DNA of 64,000 nt from Planctomycetales bacterium (lineage in GTDB: Bacteria; Planctomycetota; Planctomycetia; Planctomycetales; Planctomycetaceae): positions 186,001-250,000 of the forward strand of contig JANQPT010000041.1 of the NCBI GenBank assembly GCA_028285345.1, written 5' to 3'. This document shows, one piece after another, positions 18,890 through 27,993 of the stretch. The translations under genes were made by a program, and so were the position numbers. Positions within the stretch are counted from its first letter, which is position 1; the number at the start of each line of letters is the position of its first letter. Under the pieces are notes generated by a model. That model worked only from the letters and a program-made list of their open reading frames with translations, was not told the DNA's origin and did not search any database.

Positions 18890-20875
18890 ATGAAGATTCG
18901 CATCCGCTGCAGAAATGGTCACGACTTTGCGGTCAATGCCCGTACGGCTGGTCAACGTGTACGCTGCCCTCGCTGTCGCTCCGCGGTTGCAGTACCGAGC
19001 CGGGAAGGTTCCAGCGTTGCACAACAGCCGGCTCGCGAGTCTGGCAACAGCTTGGAGTCTGTCGCATTGGGCTGGGAAAACCAGTCGATTCGCGATCGAA
19101 TCCGCACGCGAGGTAAGCGCCTTCAATCAACTCGGCACGTTTGGGTAATCCTTTTCACCAGCATCGTATTGGTAATGGTTTGGACTGTTTTGTGGTGGAG
19201 CAGCTCATCCTCACAGTCAGAGTCCGCTGAAGTCCAAAAGGTCGTCACAAACTCCGTCGGCATGAATTTCAACTTGATACCAGCCGGAGAGTTTCTGATG
19301 GGACAACCGGGACCATTCGATGATCCCAGCGCTCGAAAACGTAAGAAAATGGCTCGGACTTTGGCGGACAGATCTCGGCCGCAACATCAGGTGAGAATCA
19401 CACAGCCGTTCTACCTTCAAACGACCGAAGTCACTCAGGAACAATGGTATGCAGTGATGGGAACGCGCCCATGGCGCGAAATCAGCCAGCACAAGCGAAA
19501 ATTTCTCCGCAAAATCAATGTCGATCCCCAAGACACTCTTCCCAAGCAAGGTCCTGATTATCCCGCTGTGAAGATTACTTGGGACGAAGCTATGCAGTTC
19601 TGTCACAGACTTTCGCAAATGGAGGGAATCATATATCGGCTCCCCACAGAAGCTGAGTGGGAATATTCCTGCCGCGCCGGAACAACGACGAAGTATTCGT
19701 TTGGGGACGACGAGACACGGCTGGAGGAATTTGCCTGGCTGTATCAAAACGCCAAGGAACCTAAGGAAGTTGGTTATGTTCAGATCGCCCAGAAGTCTCC
19801 TAACCCTTGGGGGTTTTACGACATGCACGGCAATGTTCGGGAATACTGCCTTGACTGGAGCGACGATCATTACTATTCGCGGTCGCCAATTTACGATCCG
19901 GTGGGTCCCTTGATTGGCGATTTTCATGTCACGCGCGGAGGTGCCTGGTCGGACAAAGCAGAGTATGCGGGCAGCTCATTGCGAATTGGGTTCGGCATAA
20001 ACCACCAAGACGAAGCGACAGGGTTTCGCGTTGTCAGAACTGCTCCTCGCTCGCTGTGGCAGGGAGAGACCTTAGAACACTCTGGCCTCAACTTCTCGCT
20101 CGATCTTCCGGTCGGATTCACAGCACGGCCGGATGTGGCCGGAGCTGTGGCGGAACTCGATGTAATCCATGGCTACCAATATGAAGGACTGAAGAACGGT
20201 AGCCCACTGCCGATGTTGTTGATCGATCGATCAGAAGGATACGAATCTCTCGCTGAAAAGGCGGAGCGTGATCCAGATTTCAAGGGAGATCGTTTCACCA
20301 TCACTTGGCAGGGGATCGAAATTGAAGTCGTCAGGATGCTTTCGAATCGCTGGATGTCGGACGAGATCACTTATGTGGCGGAACTACCGTTGTCTCCATC
20401 GTCAGTGCAAGTCATCCTGTCTGGTCCTCGCAATCAGCAAGACGATCTCCATCCATTGTTCCTAAAAGTGATAGATGGCTTTCACGGCAAGATTAATTGG
20501 CATCGAACATTCACGCCTGGCTGGCTGGCATACTCTGAGTATTATTGGCTGATCATCACCTATTGCGGATTCGCGTGCGTGGTCACCGCGGGGATTCTCC
20601 TGCACCTCATTTTGCGGCGGCACATTCACGTTGCCGAATTGGTCGCAGCAGCGATTGTCTACGCGTCAATTTGGCAATTCTTCCAAGGTCAGATTCGCGA
20701 GATGCCCTTACTTTCGATTGTCCTGTTTGTGGTAGGGATTTGCGGAACAGCTTGTGGCGTTGGTTATGTCATTTTGAAGAGTCGATTGAAACGAGTAGCG
20801 ACTCGTCATGGCGGTTCCTCGCAGACCGACAGTCAGTCGCAGATCTTCATCAATGATGGCGGGACAATCACTTGA
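18890..20875 (+). CDS. FGE-sulfatase-like membrane protein with N-terminal zinc ribbon
   Basis: Product of 661 residues. The ATG at 18890 is preferred over an upstream GTG at 18851 because it starts directly at the ribbon. Residues about 4-35 hold a zinc-ribbon pattern (IRCRNGHDF, then RCPRC) common at the start of planctomycete proteins. One membrane helix (about 83-104) precedes a formylglycine-generating-enzyme-like domain (about 116-384). That domain contains IPAGEFLMG, TTEVTQEQWYAVMG, RLPTEAEWEYSCRAGT, GFYDMHGNVREYCLDW and TRGGAWSD. The terminal stretch that carries the catalytic cysteine pair in true FGE reads SLRIGFGINHQ and lacks cysteine, so sulfatase activation is unlikely. A unique region (about 390-540) and three C-terminal membrane helices (about 551-634) follow. 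Its role is unknown; a binding or sensing function is inferred. Confidence 0.85.
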   Translation: MKIRIRCRNGHDFAVNARTAGQRVRCPRCRSAVAVPSREGSSVAQQPARESGNSLESVALGWENQSIRDRIRTRGKRLQSTRHVWVILFTSIVLVMVWTVLWWSSSSSQSESAEVQKVVTNSVGMNFNLIPAGEFLMGQPGPFDDPSARKRKKMARTLADRSRPQHQVRITQPFYLQTTEVTQEQWYAVMGTRPWREISQHKRKFLRKINVDPQDTLPKQGPDYPAVKITWDEAMQFCHRLSQMEGIIYRLPTEAEWEYSCRAGTTTKYSFGDDETRLEEFAWLYQNAKEPKEVGYVQIAQKSPNPWGFYDMHGNVREYCLDWSDDHYYSRSPIYDPVGPLIGDFHVTRGGAWSDKAEYAGSSLRIGFGINHQDEATGFRVVRTAPRSLWQGETLEHSGLNFSLDLPVGFTARPDVAGAVAELDVIHGYQYEGLKNGSPLPMLLIDRSEGYESLAEKAERDPDFKGDRFTITWQGIEIEVVRMLSNRWMSDEITYVAELPLSPSSVQVILSGPRNQQDDLHPLFLKVIDGFHGKINWHRTFTPGWLAYSEYYWLIITYCGFACVVTAGILLHLILRRHIHVAELVAAAIVYASIWQFFQGQIREMPLLSIVLFVVGICGTACGVGYVILKSRLKRVATRHGGSSQTDSQSQIFINDGGTIT

Positions 20876-21101
20876 TTCGAGATCAATCAAGCGAAAACAG
20901 ACCGTGGACAGTACTTGCAAATCGTGTGGCCAATCGACTCGCTAAGGATCTGAATGAATTGCCACAGGATCCGCAACGTGATCGCGTGGCGACGGTTGCC
21001 TCAGGACTTTCCGGCTCGTGCAAGCAGCGCCTGTTAACCAGCGTTCCCTGTTACGGTCAGCATTGTGGGCAGTTCAGCACCCAATACAGGGACCTCTTCG
21101 A

Positions 21102-21890
21102 ATGCGACTTCCAACAATCCGCGGCACCATCGACCGCCGCATCTTGGTCAACTACAGAATCGCTCCAGAGATTCTCTCACGAGTCTTGCCGGAACCGTTC
21201 CGCCCCATGACTGTCAACGGTTTCGGGATTGCGGGCATCTGCCTGATCCGGCTGCGGCAGATTCGCCCGCGATTTCTCCCCAAATGTGTTGGATTATCCT
21301 CAGAGAATGCGGCTCACCGCATCGCCGTAGAGTGGGATCAAAACGGCATTCGAAGAGAAGGCGTGTACATTCCGAGGCGCGATACGTCGCTACGCCTCAA
21401 CGCTCTCGCCGGCGGGCGGCTGTTCCCCGGCGTGCATCACATGGCTCGTTTTGAAGTTGATGAACGGGACGACAGCTATCGGATCCGCATTAAAAGCAAC
21501 GATGGCATGAACAACATTGCAGTCGAAGGAAAACTCGCTACGAGTCTACCCGACACGTCGATATTCTCGTCGCTCGAAGATGTATCCGACTTCTTCGAAG
21601 CGGGGTCGTTGGGATACTCGTCAGCACACCGGTCCGGCGAGTTTGACGGATTGGAATTGCGAACTCTCAATTGGAAGGTCGCACCGCTGCAACTCACACA
21701 TGTTCGATCAAGTTTCTTCGACAACCAAGACCTGTTTCCAGCGGGATCGGTCGAACTTGATTGCGGATTGCTGATGCAGAGAGTTGAACACGAGTGGCAT
21801 TCGCGGGGAACCTTGCGCGGTTCAATCCGACATCGATCGCCGGCCACGACGCATCAATCAAACGAAATAAACCGCCGCCAATTCTCGTAA
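21102..21890 (+). CDS. DUF2071 (YqjF-like) family protein
   Basis: Product of 262 residues. ATG at 21102 has an AGGGA site about 9 nt upstream; a GTG at 21018 would add 28 poorly conserved-looking residues. The opening RGTIDRRILVNYRIAPEIL and PFRPMTVNGFGIAGICLIRL match the DUF2071 family, whose fold is related to acetoacetate decarboxylase. Later segments include HRIAVEWDQ, GVYIPRRDTS, GGRLFPGVHH and SSFFDNQDLFPAGSVELD. The biochemical role of the family is not known to me. Its 3' end overlaps the convergent amidohydrolase gene by 37 nt, and the last 20 or so residues (RHRSPATTHQSNE) look like unconstrained tail sequence. Confidence 0.75.
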   Translation: MRLPTIRGTIDRRILVNYRIAPEILSRVLPEPFRPMTVNGFGIAGICLIRLRQIRPRFLPKCVGLSSENAAHRIAVEWDQNGIRREGVYIPRRDTSLRLNALAGGRLFPGVHHMARFEVDERDDSYRIRIKSNDGMNNIAVEGKLATSLPDTSIFSSLEDVSDFFEAGSLGYSSAHRSGEFDGLELRTLNWKVAPLQLTHVRSSFFDNQDLFPAGSVELDCGLLMQRVEHEWHSRGTLRGSIRHRSPATTHQSNEINRRQFS

Positions 21891-22747
21891 ATCATGTTGT
21901 GGATCACCTCGTCGGAAATACGAGGAAACTTCGTCCCGTCGACGATGTCGTTCACCTTCCATTGGCCGTCGATCACCTGCTGAGGCGTCGCGGAGGGGAA
22001 GTCGGAGCCGAAGATCAATTTATGCTCGACGCCGTATTCGATCGCGGCGGTCAGCCCCAGGTAATGCCGCATCGGGCGGTAATGGATCGCCGAGATATTG
22101 GCGTACAGGTTGGGGTGCTTGCGGATCAGCACCACGCATTCGTCTTCCCAGGGATGGCCCAAGTGTGAGATCAGTATCCGCAAATTCGGGCAGGCGATCG
22201 CGATGTCTTCCAACAGGATCGGATTGGCGTACTTGAGCGGCCCGGGGCGGACGAACGACGTCCCTTGATGCACGTTAACGGGGATGTCCAGTTTCTCCGC
22301 TTCCTTGAACAGCGGCAGGTGTTTCGGGTCTTGCGGGTCCCAGTTCTGATAGATCGGCGAACACTTCAGCCCCCGCAGTCCGAGATCGTTGACGACGTAC
22401 CGCAACTGCTCGACGCAGTCCGCATCGTTCGGATCAACCGAGCCCCAGCCGATGAAACGGTCGGAGTGCGCCCGAACGAATTCGGAGATCATTTCTTGCG
22501 GAACATTGATCCCGCAAAACGGCGCTCTGATGCCAAACACGACGACCTTGTCGCAGATCTCGGTCGCTTTGAGCAGTTGATCCGGCCGCGAATCGAAGGC
22601 GTTGGCCTGATCGGTCTCCGCTCCGGCGAAGTAGACGTCGTCTGAGAGCTTCATCTTGGCCCGCTTCGCCTCCCAGGCGAATTCAACGAATTCGTCGGAG
22701 AGGTGGTCGGGGTACCACATCAAATTGGTGTGAATGTCGACGAGCAT
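21854..22747 (-). CDS. Amidohydrolase-2 family metal-dependent hydrolase
   Basis: Product of 297 residues with a TIM-barrel amidohydrolase signature (PF04909 type). There is DIHTN at the N-terminus, FIGWGSVDP, GLRGLKCSP, the histidine of IPVNVHQGT, ISHLGHPWEDE and a late GSDFPSA with the catalytic aspartate. The first metal motif is HTN rather than the usual HxH, so the metal site may be altered. These enzymes hydrolyse or decarboxylate small acids, but the substrate here is unknown. The gene is on the same strand as the RraA-like gene. The first 46 nt are duplicated about 431 bp upstream, directly after rraA, so the two genes were probably adjacent before an insertion (see the repeats). No good SD element precedes the present start. 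Confidence 0.85.
   Translation of the reverse strand: MLVDIHTNLMWYPDHLSDEFVEFAWEAKRAKMKLSDDVYFAGAETDQANAFDSRPDQLLKATEICDKVVVFGIRAPFCGINVPQEMISEFVRAHSDRFIGWGSVDPNDADCVEQLRYVVNDLGLRGLKCSPIYQNWDPQDPKHLPLFKEAEKLDIPVNVHQGTSFVRPGPLKYANPILLEDIAIACPNLRILISHLGHPWEDECVVLIRKHPNLYANISAIHYRPMRHYLGLTAAIEYGVEHKLIFGSDFPSATPQQVIDGQWKVNDIVDGTKFPRISDEVIHNMIYENWRRFISFD
22702..22747 (-). repeat. Copy A of a duplicated gene start (amidohydrolase 5' end)
   Basis: The first 46 nt of the amidohydrolase gene match 23133-23177 except for one substitution and one missing base. The pair flanks a 385-bp segment that holds the orphan ORF at 22772-23101. Copy A is the functional one. Confidence 0.85.
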
Positions 22748-22771
22748 TGGTTCGGCGTTTCGTTTGAGGAA

Positions 22772-23101
22772 TTACGAATCGTCAGGTCGTTCAATTTTCA
22801 GCTGCCACCATTCACCAAGACGATCGTGATGGTACATTACCATCAGCTCGCGCAGATCGTCCGGGGCAACGGTATACAACAGTTTCGCGAGGTCGGGACG
22901 GCAAAACCAAAGCCAACCAATCGATTCAGCTGCAGTTGGTGGCCGATCATCCGGACACCACTCCACCGAGTCGGAATTGAGGCCGAATGTTGCGCCAAAC
23001 ATGACCGTCAGGCATGAGAGTCGCTCGTCAAGCTGATCCTGCTCTGTGACATCTGCCAGCGACACGGACCGAATCAAAACATCTGGGTCAGTTGGAATCA
23101 T
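22772..23101 (-). CDS. Small orphan protein of unknown function
   Basis: Product of 109 residues, acidic, with no signal peptide and no membrane segment. It is Trp- and Leu-rich in the second half (AESIGWLWFCRPDLAKLLYT, then DRLGEWWQLKIERPDD). I do not recognise a family; it has the look of small immunity or accessory proteins, but nothing proves it. It lies wholly inside a 385-bp segment flanked by two copies of the amidohydrolase gene start. It therefore seems to have entered between rraA and the amidohydrolase gene. The start is ATG at 23101 with only a weak purine stretch (GAAAGA) upstream. Confidence 0.55.
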   Translation of the reverse strand: MIPTDPDVLIRSVSLADVTEQDQLDERLSCLTVMFGATFGLNSDSVEWCPDDRPPTAAESIGWLWFCRPDLAKLLYTVAPDDLRELMVMYHHDRLGEWWQLKIERPDDS

Positions 23102-23177
23102 AACGTAAATCTTTCGACGCCCGCCCCATTAAGGTGGCGGGGTACCACATCAAATTGGTGTGTATGTCGACGAGCAT
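23088..23177 (-). pseudogene. Copy B: truncated amidohydrolase start left after an insertion
   Basis: Directly after the RraA stop (10 nt) an ATG with a GGTGA ribosome binding site opens MLVDIHTNLMWYP, identical to the start of the intact amidohydrolase. It then leaves the match at 23133 and ends at a stop after 29 codons. Positions 23133-23177 are the duplicated 45 nt. This is best read as the original gene start, cut off when the orphan ORF segment arrived. Confidence 0.7.
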
Positions 23178-23187
23178 GATTCACCGT

Positions 23188-23901
23188 TCACTGTTTGAGC
23201 GTCCGTTCATATTCTGCGCGAGTCGCATCGTCCATGGGGTAGGTCCCCACCAACGGCGCGCCGCCGCGGATCTTGTCGATGATAAAATCTTCCCGGTGTT
23301 CCTGTGCAGCCGCTTCACGGGCGACTTCGTCCGCTAGGTGCGGCGGGATCACGACGACTCCTTCTTCATCGCCGATCAACACATCACCGGGATAGACGGC
23401 GACTCCGGCGCAGGCGATCGGCAGTTGCAAGTCGCACGGGTGGTGGATGGTCTTATTCGTGGCCGCATGCGCGGAACGCGCGTAAGCGGGCATTTCCAAT
23501 TCGGCGATGACGGGCGAATCGCGAAAGGCGCCGTCGGTCACCACGCCCGCAGCGCCGCGGACGTGCATCCGCGTCGCCAAGATTGCGCCCATCGTGCCTC
23601 CCCGTTCGTCGCCCCGGGCGTCGATCACCAGCACATCGCCCGGTCCGACCTGTTCGATAGCGATCCGCTGTGGATCGGTGGCGTTGTCGAACTCCAACGA
23701 TGAATCCAAGTCCTCCCGCGCGGGGATATATCGCAGCGTAAATGCCCGTCCCGCCATCTTCGAGTTGGGGCCGAGCGGCTTGACGCCCGTTAAGAACGTA
23801 TTCCACAAGCCCTTCTTCGCCAGGACCGTGGTCAACGTCGCCGTGCTGGGAGCCTTTAACAGGTCCCATGTTTCATTACTGATTGGTTGAACTTCGGGCA
23901 T
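23188..23901 (-). CDS. RraA-like protein (HMG/CHA aldolase family)
   Basis: Product of 237 residues from ATG at 23901 (MPEVQPISNETWDLL); the frame is open to 23982 but that extension has no support. The core matches the RraA/4-hydroxy-4-methyl-2-oxoglutarate aldolase fold. It has TATLTTVLAKKGLWN, GPGDVLVIDARGDERGGTMG, the hallmark GAAGVVTDGAFRDSP with the metal-binding Arg-Asp pair, and YPGDVLIGDEEGVVVIP. Members are either RNase E inhibitors or class II pyruvate aldolases. In planctomycetes, which commonly keep this gene in catabolic clusters, an aldolase-type or dehydratase-type role next to an amidohydrolase is more likely. It is probably the first gene of a former pair with that hydrolase. 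Confidence 0.85.
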   Translation of the reverse strand: MPEVQPISNETWDLLKAPSTATLTTVLAKKGLWNTFLTGVKPLGPNSKMAGRAFTLRYIPAREDLDSSLEFDNATDPQRIAIEQVGPGDVLVIDARGDERGGTMGAILATRMHVRGAAGVVTDGAFRDSPVIAELEMPAYARSAHAATNKTIHHPCDLQLPIACAGVAVYPGDVLIGDEEGVVVIPPHLADEVAREAAAQEHREDFIIDKIRGGAPLVGTYPMDDATRAEYERTLKQ

Positions 23902-23971
23902 GGTGGCGTACGGGAGTGCTGTAAGTCGGTGTTGGTGAATTGGACTTTGACAAGGCGCCGACTGGCGATTA

Positions 23972-26284
23972 TCAGTCCACAAACAAAAACTCGTTGGCGT
24001 TCAGCAGCAGCCGGCAAACATTGGCCAGTCCATGTTGCTTGGCATACTCGGTGAGCGTGGTTTTTTCAGTCGCTGTCGGATCGCGCCCCCACGCCAGACG
24101 CACTGCTGCGGCTACTTGCCCCGACAAATCGCCGCCGCCTTCTTGCGCGCGGCGGGCGAAATGTTCCCCCTGTCGCACCATAAACTTGTTATTGAGCAGC
24201 GCCAACGCCTGCAGCGCGGTGACGGTCGAATTGCGAACCGGCACGTTCTGGGACGGATCGGCGCAATCGAGCGCCTCCATAAACGGATCGGGCACTGACC
24301 GCACGATAAATCGGTAGATACTCCGCCGCAATCCACGGGGATCGTCGGGGTTATGCTTCTCATACAAGTAGTGGGGGGAATGGTCGTCAATGAATCCAAA
24401 CAGGTCGAATCCGGGGCCGTACATCGTCTCATCAAGCTGCCCGCTCACAAAGAGTACTGCGTCGCGCAGTGCTTCGGCCTCCAGTTGCCGGCGATTCATC
24501 CGCCACAAGTAACGGTTGCCTGAATCGATCTTCGCATGCCGGTCGTGGTGTGCGGAGGACTGCCGGTACGTTGCGCTCATCAGCAGCATCTTGTGCAGCC
24601 GCTTGAGCGACTGTCCATTGTCACGAAAGTCGGCCGCCAGCCAGTCCAGCAGCTGTGGATGGGTCGGCAGCGAACCCATCCGCCCAAAGTCGTTGGGCGT
24701 CTCGACCAATCCCCGGCCGAAGTGATAGTGCCAAACGCGATTGACAATCGACCGCCAAGTGAGCGGATTCTTCTTCGAAGTGACCCAGCGGGCCAACGCC
24801 GCACGACGTGATCCTTCGTCGTCTGGACTCTCCAGATTGAAGCGGGCCGGTAATTCGTCGAGGCAAGTCAGAGCGCCCGGCAATGCCACCTCGCCCGGTT
24901 GTTTGACGCTGCCGCGCGACAAAACATGAATCGCCCGCGGCTTGCCGTCGGTGGCGCGGAAGTTCGCGGACTTCGGAAACTGTGTCGCCGCGGCATAGAC
25001 CAGCTTCTTCGGGGGCAACTCTGCCAATTGCTTGTTAGCGGCGTCCAACTGTTGTTGCAGATCGGTGGTCGGTGTGCTGGCTTTCTTGGCCGACTTAATC
25101 TTTTCGCCCAGTTCTTTGACTTGCCGCGTCAATTCGCTGCGGAGGGTTTCAATCTGCGGATCAACGTCGTACGGTCGGTTCGCACGATCGACCGCGGCAA
25201 ACACCGCCTGCAGGCTGTAGTAGTCGGACTGTGTGATCGGGTCGAACTTGTGATCATGACAGCGGGCGCAGTGGACGGTCAGGCTGCAGAACGTCGACAT
25301 CGTGTTGGCCACCATGTCGTCGCGGTCGAGATTGCGCGTGATCTGTTTATCGAACGTCCCCTCACGCAATTCGACATGTCCCACGAAGTCCCAGGGGCCG
25401 GCCGCAATAAATCCGGTGGCGATGATTCCGTCCGGATCGTCCGCAAACAATACGTCTCCCGCGAGCTGCTCTTCGATGAATCGCCCGTACGGTTTGTCAT
25501 TGTTGAGCGAGCGGATCACATAGTCGCGATAAGGCCATGCATGCGGACGGCGTTTGTCCTTGTCGTAACCGTGCGTGTCGCCGTAATGGACGACATCCAA
25601 CCAATGCCGCGCCCAGCGCTCGCCATAGCGCGGCGACGCCAACAACCGGTCGATCAGCTTTTCGTAAGCCTGAGGATCGGAATCTTGAACGAACTGTTCG
25701 ATTTCGTCCGGCGAAGGCGGCAGTCCGTGTAAGTCAAACGTCAGACGTCGAATCAGCGTCTGCCGATCCGCGGATGGATTGGGTGCGAGGCCTGCCGACT
25801 CCAGTTTTTGCAGCACAAACGCATCGATCGGACCGCGGATCCAAGTCGAGGACAACTTTGGTACCTCAGATGGTTGCAACGGCTTAAGCGACCACCAATC
25901 GGTATTCAGTTTGGGTTGCAACACGAGCTCGCCGGGCCACTTCGCGCCGCCCACGACCCAGCTTCGGACAGCGGCCACCTGGTTTTCAGAAAGGGCCGGT
26001 CCTCCCTCCGGCATTTGCGGTTCGTCGCCGCGAATCATCTCCAGCAGCAGGCTCGCAGAGGGATCGTCCGGGTCAATCGCGCCGCCGCTATCGCCGCCGG
26101 ACTGCAGTCCCTTTGCTGATGAGAGGTCCAAGCCCCCTTTGGGATCGTCGCCGCAATGACAGCGGACGCAGTGCTGTTCCAGGATCGGTTGCACTTGCTT
26201 AACAAAAAATCCGTCGTCCGCCCGCAAGAACGAAGCGGGGCCCAGCAATAGCCACATACCGAAAATTATTCTGATCGCCTGCAT
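23972..26284 (-). CDS. PSCyt1-DUF1549-DUF1553 (PSD1) secreted cytochrome-like protein
   Basis: Product of 770 residues. The frame is open to 26485, but ATG at 26284 gives a proper signal peptide (MQAIRIIFGMWLLLGPASFL, then RADD). The extension would be encoded by the 83-bp repeat. A Planctomycete cytochrome C domain follows with the haem motif CVRCH in EQHCVRCHCGDDPKGGLDLS. Then comes DUF1549 (about 150-360, RHWLDVVHYGDTHGYDKDKR), which has a second CARCH motif. DUF1553 is at the C-terminus (about 480-740, NPLTWRSIVNRVWHYHFGRG). The family is expanded in planctomycetes and thought to act in the periplasm in polysaccharide or sulfated-substrate breakdown; the exact reaction is unknown. It is transcribed divergently from xylA, with the repeat only 13 nt upstream of its start. 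Confidence 0.92.
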   Translation of the reverse strand: MQAIRIIFGMWLLLGPASFLRADDGFFVKQVQPILEQHCVRCHCGDDPKGGLDLSSAKGLQSGGDSGGAIDPDDPSASLLLEMIRGDEPQMPEGGPALSENQVAAVRSWVVGGAKWPGELVLQPKLNTDWWSLKPLQPSEVPKLSSTWIRGPIDAFVLQKLESAGLAPNPSADRQTLIRRLTFDLHGLPPSPDEIEQFVQDSDPQAYEKLIDRLLASPRYGERWARHWLDVVHYGDTHGYDKDKRRPHAWPYRDYVIRSLNNDKPYGRFIEEQLAGDVLFADDPDGIIATGFIAAGPWDFVGHVELREGTFDKQITRNLDRDDMVANTMSTFCSLTVHCARCHDHKFDPITQSDYYSLQAVFAAVDRANRPYDVDPQIETLRSELTRQVKELGEKIKSAKKASTPTTDLQQQLDAANKQLAELPPKKLVYAAATQFPKSANFRATDGKPRAIHVLSRGSVKQPGEVALPGALTCLDELPARFNLESPDDEGSRRAALARWVTSKKNPLTWRSIVNRVWHYHFGRGLVETPNDFGRMGSLPTHPQLLDWLAADFRDNGQSLKRLHKMLLMSATYRQSSAHHDRHAKIDSGNRYLWRMNRRQLEAEALRDAVLFVSGQLDETMYGPGFDLFGFIDDHSPHYLYEKHNPDDPRGLRRSIYRFIVRSVPDPFMEALDCADPSQNVPVRNSTVTALQALALLNNKFMVRQGEHFARRAQEGGGDLSGQVAAAVRLAWGRDPTATEKTTLTEYAKQHGLANVCRLLLNANEFLFVD

Positions 26285-26297
26285 CACTTGCCCTAGA

Positions 26298-26380
26298 ACC
26301 AGTTTCAAAAACCGGTTGCGCCTGTTTGAGATACCTGCATCCAAGTGTCGGCGCGACGCGTCAGAGGGTTTTGAAACTAC
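26298..26380 (+). repeat. 83-bp interspersed repeat, copy 1
   Basis: Begins ACCAGTTTCAAAAACCGG and ends GTCAGAGGGTTTTGAAAC. The ends are inverted repeats with a GTTTCAAAACC core. The same 83-bp unit, without gaps and with about 69 matching positions in my hand alignment, lies at 38131-38213 in the opposite orientation. This copy covers the leader or promoter region of the PSD1 gene, ending 13 nt from its ATG. Confidence 0.85.
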
Positions 26381-26551
26381 TTGTAAGAATTGCAATGAAA
26401 TTCGCCGGTTTCCAGTATACCGTCGGCGTTCTGTTTTGCCGAGTTCCTCATTTCGCAATCGTTTTCCAGCGCGTCGCTTTTCCACGGCAACGGTCAGCGG
26501 TAGACTCGGACGTATTCCGAATTGATGACACGCATTTCAGAGGAAGCAGCG

Positions 26552-27862
26552 ATGGCATTTTTCACCGACATTTCGAAAATCGAATACGAAGGCCCCGGCA
26601 GCAAGAATCCGCTCTCTTTCAAACACTACAACGCGGATGAAGTTGTTGAAGGCAAGACGATGCGGGAGCACTTGCGGTTTAGCGTCTGCTATTGGCACAC
26701 GTTTCGTGGGACGGGCGCCGACCCGTTTGGGGCAGGCACGCTACAACGGCCTTGGGATGACGGCACCGAGTCCGTTGAGAACGCAATCAACAGAGTACGG
26801 GTCGCGTTCGAGTTTATCGAAAAGCTCGGCGCGCCGTTTTATTGTTTTCACGACCGCGACGTTGCCCCCGAAGGCGCGAGCCTGGCGGAGTCGAACAAGA
26901 ACCTTGACGCGGTCGCTGATGTGATGTTGGAAGAACAGCAGCGCAGCGGCGTGCAACTGTTGTGGGGCACGGCGAACTTGTTTTCGCACCCTCGCTTCAT
27001 GCACGGCGCCGCGACGTCGTGCAACGCCGACGTTTTCGCCTATGCCGCCGCACAAGTCAAAAAGGCGATGGAGGTCACGCACCGTTTAGGCGGCGTGAAC
27101 TATGTCTTCTGGGGCGGCCGCGAAGGCTACATGAATCTGTACAACACCGACATGAAGCGCGAACTGGATCACCTGGCGAAGTTCATGCACATGGCCGTCG
27201 ATCACGCCCGGGTGATCGGTTTCACCGGACAGTTTCTGTTTGAACCGAAACCAAAAGAGCCGACGAAGCATCAATACGACTTCGACGCCGCCGCTTGTCT
27301 GAACTTTCTCCGGCAATACGATCTGATGGACCATGTGAAATTGAACATCGAAACCAACCACGCCACGTTGGCTGGCCACACGATGATGCACGAGCTAATC
27401 TATTCATCAATCCAGGGCGCGCTGGGCAGCATCGATGCCAACACGGGCGACTTGCTGCTCGGTTGGGACACCGATCAATTCCCCACGGACATCTATCTGA
27501 CGGCGCAATGCATGCTGGCCATATTGGGACAGGGCGGTTTGGCGCCCGGTGGGGTCAACTTTGATGCGAAAGTCCGGCGCGAAAGTTTTGAGCCGGTCGA
27601 TCTGTTTCACGCCCACATCGGCGGAATGGACGCGTTCGCCCGGGGACTGAAAATCGCAGCGGCGATTCGCGCCGACGGAGCGCTTGCTGAAGTCGTCAAG
27701 AATCGCTATCGCAGCTATGACGAGGGAATTGGATCGCGGATTGAGGCGGGCGACGTAAGCTTTGCCGATCTCGAAGGTTACATATTGGAGAAAGGCGAGG
27801 CCCAGCCCAACGAGAGCGGCCGGCAGGAGATGCTGGAGAACCTGATCAACCAGTATGTCTAG
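26552..27862 (+). CDS. xylA: Xylose isomerase
   Basis: Product of 436 residues, close to the roughly 440 usual for class II xylose isomerases. ATG at 26552 is set by AGAGGA at 26540-26545; an earlier ATG at 26522 lacks such a site. It interconverts D-xylose and D-xylulose in the cytoplasm using two divalent metals. Visible motifs are the catalytic [13 protein letters not shown] (His and Asp), [13 protein letters not shown] and [16 protein letters not shown] with the active-site lysine. Others are [26 protein letters not shown] and the C-terminal [12 protein letters not shown]. No xylulokinase gene is nearby. It lies divergent to the PSD1 gene and ends at a strong hairpin. Confidence 0.97.
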   Translation: MAFFTDISKIEYEGPGSKNPLSFKHYNADEVVEGKTMREHLRFSVCYWHTFRGTGADPFGAGTLQRPWDDGTESVENAINRVRVAFEFIEKLGAPFYCFHDRDVAPEGASLAESNKNLDAVADVMLEEQQRSGVQLLWGTANLFSHPRFMHGAATSCNADVFAYAAAQVKKAMEVTHRLGGVNYVFWGGREGYMNLYNTDMKRELDHLAKFMHMAVDHARVIGFTGQFLFEPKPKEPTKHQYDFDAAACLNFLRQYDLMDHVKLNIETNHATLAGHTMMHELIYSSIQGALGSIDANTGDLLLGWDTDQFPTDIYLTAQCMLAILGQGGLAPGGVNFDAKVRRESFEPVDLFHAHIGGMDAFARGLKIAAAIRADGALAEVVKNRYRSYDEGIGSRIEAGDVSFADLEGYILEKGEAQPNESGRQEMLENLINQYV

Positions 27863-27900
27863 TCAACACACACGTGGGAGAATGAGCGGAGTTGAAATAG

Positions 27901-27934
27901 AAAGAAGCGGCCGGGGGAACCCGGCCGCTTCTTT
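27901..27934. terminator. Strong hairpin between xylA and the histone-like gene
   Basis: AAAGAAGCGGCCGGG (27901-27915) and its exact reverse complement (27920-27934) form a 15-bp stem with a GGAA loop, 38 nt after the xylA stop. A pyrimidine tail (TTCTTTGCTTGTTG) fits an intrinsic terminator on the plus strand. It also lies about 60 nt beyond the stop of the convergent histone-like gene and may serve both. Confidence 0.8.
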
Positions 27935-27993
27935 GCTTGTTGTAACAGGAATGCCGACGAGTGCGGCATTAGTTGCCTTGATCGAGAAGAGAG

